Below are positions 8,601-9,858 of a stretch of DNA of 9,858 bases, in pieces. Each line of letters begins with the position of its first letter. The stretch's first letter is position 1. The notes under the pieces are model-generated. The model was not told the DNA's origin. It ran no database searches and was given only the letters and a program-made list of their open reading frames with translations. The DNA is taken from assembly GCA_947177345.1 (NCBI GenBank), contig CAMWUB010000037.1, forward strand, positions 1-9,858. Direction: 5' to 3'. This DNA comes from an uncultured Ruminococcus sp. Its GTDB lineage: Bacteria; Bacillota; Clostridia; Oscillospirales; Ruminococcaceae. The translations under genes and the position numbers were made by a program.

Positions 8601-9081
8601 GATAGCCTATGCGGACAAGTCTGTTTATGAAGTCAGTTACATTGAGTTCCTGACCGGTTGTAATTTCTATACCGGTGGAAATGAGTTTATCTGCCGGAAT
8701 AGTAGGTTGCATTATAGCTTCCGTACTGGCACATATAACACCGGAACGGCGTTTCAGCATTTTGGAAAGTGCTGATATACGCATATGTTCGTATTCGTGA
8801 TTAGATGTATCTACAGGTGTGAAAATGAGTTCTTTTGACGGAAAAACTACAGCGGATTCCTCACCGGACATCATATTTATATCGTCGCATATTTTACGTG
8901 ATTCCGCTTCCGTACCTGTTATAAGTAAATTTATTCTGTCCGCAGTGAGTGCATATACAAGATTTGCCCTGTGTATATGTGAAAGACCTGTCACTGAAAC
9001 AGGTGATACTTTTTTGTCAATGACTTCACGAAGATTTTTATATCCGGAAAGTTCACTGAAAATATTTCTGAAAAAATTCAT
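5635..9081 (-). CDS. mfd: Transcription-repair coupling factor Mfd
   Basis: This is the ATP-dependent DNA translocase that pushes stalled RNA polymerase off damaged template and recruits UvrA/UvrB for nucleotide excision repair. At 1148 residues it is full length, the same as E. coli Mfd. The N-terminal UvrB-like region (about 1-330) contains RGDIIDIFPV at 175. The CarD-like RNA polymerase-interaction domain (about 487-545) starts at GDLVVHSGYGIGRFIGI. The RecG-like motor follows: Walker A GDVGFGKTE (639-647), APTT (667-670), the DEEQ box (740-743), SATPIPRTL (766-774), TTIIETGVDVPN (879-890) and QLRGRVGRS (909-917). The translocation (TRG) segment comes next, and the C-terminal D7 domain spans about 1000-1125. 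The start ATG has GGAG (9090-9093) 8 bases upstream. It lies 37 bases after pth and is cotranscribed with it. No motif is missing or broken. Confidence 0.98.
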   Translation of the reverse strand: MNFFRNIFSELSGYKNLREVIDKKVSPVSVTGLSHIHRANLVYALTADRINLLITGTEAESRKICDDINMMSGEESAVVFPSKELIFTPVDTSNHEYEHMRISALSKMLKRRSGVICASTEAIMQPTIPADKLISTGIEITTGQELNVTDFINRLVRIGYQRCEKVEGASQFSVRGDIIDIFPVQTEKPVRIELWGDVIDSISEFETDTQRRTENIESINIPPASEMLYDNDVLAGKIETLIKRVRGKRINAVRENLGADVERLRAGEILPHSQKYYNLIYDTPATVFDYIDGVVFFSDYSSVMDNASGITLRHNEDVRLLIEEGQLCRGLDGHIMELPQIQKLADNYVCIYMSNFLQGGERIDYKRIISFEAMQTAVWGGEMKQLTEDLTDFIRKKYRIILCAGSLKTLPVIREDLQKNNIPCDIYNDDTIPQTSRVYLMSGSFSGGFEYPENKTVLITQGRSMDTRNKKHRKKNKAEEIRSLADIAEGDLVVHSGYGIGRFIGIRKLEFDDVIKDYITIQYAGTDKLYIPVTQLDMVSKYIGSRDESGVKLNKLSSNEWQKTRNNVRRSVKDMAHELTELYAKREQSKGFAFYPDDEIQHDFEERFPYIETDDQLQAISEIKSDMESPRPMERLLCGDVGFGKTEVAFRAVMKCVLAGKQCALLAPTTVLAYQHYQTALRRFEQFPVNIELLSRYRTTKQQTEILKKLKQGRIDFLIGTHKIIQKSVIFKDLGLAIIDEEQRFGVAHKEKFKEAFNGIDILMLSATPIPRTLNMAMSGIRDMSVLEEPPQDRQPVQTYVVEYNNSMIIQAITRELRRGGQVYYIHNRIETIQTRTAQLQEYFPEARIAYAHGQMNEEKMSDIWEKLVEHEIDILVCTTIIETGVDVPNVNTLIIDDADRFGLSQLYQLRGRVGRSNRRGYAYFTYQRDKVLTEIASKRLNAMREFTQFGSGFRIALRDLEIRGAGSILGGKQHGHMEAVGYDMYLKLLSEAVAEERGEKPEKIPECLIDVQINAHIPENYISSLNQRIDIYRKIMTLNTSDDKEDLIDELIDRYGEPPEAVTGLIEISLLRNRASHCGITEISQKNGAMYFYTEYLSTEQILALSGNYKGRITFNGSGKSYVAIKISPKTRPFDMMRETIDIINNA

Positions 9082-9118
9082 TTTATTGTCTCCAATCGGA
9101 AATTTGTTCTGATTTTAT

Positions 9119-9742
9119 TTAATTATATCTGTTCATAGCCTCGTCGGTTTCGTCCAGAACCATGAGTTTAAGAGCTTCGCAGGCATTTTCTGTAGCTGTT
9201 TTTATTTTTTCCATATCAGCCGGACGGAATTTACCTAATACCCATTTAGCAAGGTCATAATCGGGGTGGGGTTTCTTACCTACACCGACTTTTATTCTTA
9301 AGAAATCGTCTCTGCCGGTGAGGTCTATAATATTTCTCAGTCCGTTGTGTCCGCCGTGACTTCCTTTACGGCGTATACGTATTTTACCGCAGTCAAGTGA
9401 AATATCGTCGCATACGACAATGAGACTATCAACGTCGAGTTTATAGAACTCCATAGCCTCAACTATGGATTCGCCACTTTTATTCATGTACGTTGTGGGT
9501 TTGAGGAGCAGGCACTTGAAACCCTCTATATCTACTACAGCGGTTTTGCCTTTGAACTGCATTCTGTTTATTTCCGTACCGTACTGTTCAGCGAGTGCGT
9601 CAACAACATCGAATCCGGCATTATGACGGGTATTGTCGAACTGCATACCGAAATTTCCGAGACCTGCAATAATATATTCAGGTGTTCCGGTAGTTTTTCC
9701 GGTATCTTGTGAAATTCTGTCAAAAACATCGAAGATACTCAT
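9119..9742 (-). CDS. pth: Peptidyl-tRNA hydrolase
   Basis: A cytoplasmic enzyme that cleaves the ester bond of peptidyl-tRNAs released from stalled ribosomes, recycling tRNA. At 207 residues it is slightly longer than E. coli Pth (194). The difference is mainly an N-terminal stretch of about 20 residues before the conserved YIIAGLGN. The active-site set is intact: N30 (GLGN), H40 (NTRHNAGF, catalytic His, E. coli H20), N87 (TYMNKSG, E. coli N68), D112 (VCDDISLD, E. coli D93) and N133 (GSHGGHNGLR, E. coli N114). The start is well supported by a perfect AGGAGGT (9752-9758) 9 bases before the ATG. It is the first gene of a pth-mfd operon, a common order in Firmicutes, with its own extended -10 promoter. 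Confidence 0.98.
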   Translation of the reverse strand: MSIFDVFDRISQDTGKTTGTPEYIIAGLGNFGMQFDNTRHNAGFDVVDALAEQYGTEINRMQFKGKTAVVDIEGFKCLLLKPTTYMNKSGESIVEAMEFYKLDVDSLIVVCDDISLDCGKIRIRRKGSHGGHNGLRNIIDLTGRDDFLRIKVGVGKKPHPDYDLAKWVLGKFRPADMEKIKTATENACEALKLMVLDETDEAMNRYN

Positions 9743-9781
9743 AATAAATTTACCTCCTGTAAAAAAAATTTCTGTAATAAA

Positions 9782-9810
9782 ATTATAACATTTTCTGCCG
9801 GAAATTTCAA
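9782..9810 (-). promoter_or_regulatory. Promoter of the pth-mfd operon
   Basis: On the - strand, TTGAAA (9810-9805) and TATAAT (9787-9782) are 17 bases apart, with TGT directly before the -10 box (extended -10). Transcription would start near 9775, giving a leader of about 32 bases with the AGGAGGT site. Upstream of it, 9811-9858 is AT-rich and shows no further feature. Confidence 0.8.
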
Positions 9811-9858
9811 CTGTTAATATAATTTACTTTATTTGTGCATAATAGTCCAATAAGATAC

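Noticed and set aside
8819..9112. 97-codon + strand frame opposite the 5' end of mfd
   Set aside because: It is antisense to conserved Mfd N-terminal sequence and shows no family motif. The same holds for the frames at 7224-7409 and 7597-7833.
1..9858. CRISPR arrays, tRNA or rRNA genes, riboswitches, insertion sequence ends
   Set aside because: I looked for spaced repeats, tRNA-like cloverleaf ends, long structured leaders and terminal inverted repeats and saw none. The leaders before the genes are short (about 30-60 bases).

Overview
The window looks like a chromosomal stretch from a fibre-degrading, cellulosome-bearing Ruminococcus-type Firmicute (Oscillospiraceae, near R. flavefaciens or R. 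champanellensis). The evidence is two secreted proteins with C-terminal type I dockerins, a Thr/Pro linker typical of such enzymes, an AT-rich genome with sigma-A-like promoters and strong AG-rich ribosome binding sites, and the Firmicute gene order pth-mfd. The species is an inference. No sequence search was possible.

Left part, + strand: positions 1-657 hold the C-terminal part of a large serine recombinase whose N-terminal catalytic domain lies outside the window. A rho-independent terminator (about 700-737) ends it. A near-consensus promoter (820-848) then drives a 603-residue secreted protein (912-2723). Its domain order is signal peptide, GH24 phage-type lysozyme, SH3b, two almost identical fibronectin type III modules, an InlB/Flg_new-type repeat and a type I dockerin. 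A peptidoglycan hydrolase built to dock on a cellulosome is the most unusual item in the window.

Middle: two hairpin terminators back to back (2765-2837) separate this gene from a convergent gene. That gene (5551-2855, - strand) encodes a secreted GH74 xyloglucanase-type enzyme with about eight Asp-box motifs, a Thr-rich linker and a dockerin of a different subtype. It has its own consensus promoter (TTGACA-17-TATAAT), overlapped by an 8-bp inverted repeat that could be an operator.

Right part, - strand: pth (peptidyl-tRNA hydrolase) and mfd (transcription-repair coupling factor) form a two-gene housekeeping operon read from an extended -10 promoter at the right edge. No clear terminator follows mfd, so some read-through into the GH74 gene is possible.

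Working together: the GH74 enzyme should attack plant xyloglucan. The lysozyme should attack peptidoglycan while attached to, or associated with, the same type of extracellular scaffold. pth and mfd are unrelated core functions. The recombinase end suggests that a mobile element borders, or once bordered, the lysozyme gene. Apart from the dockerin-lysozyme architecture and the promoter-embedded inverted repeat, the window is ordinary.
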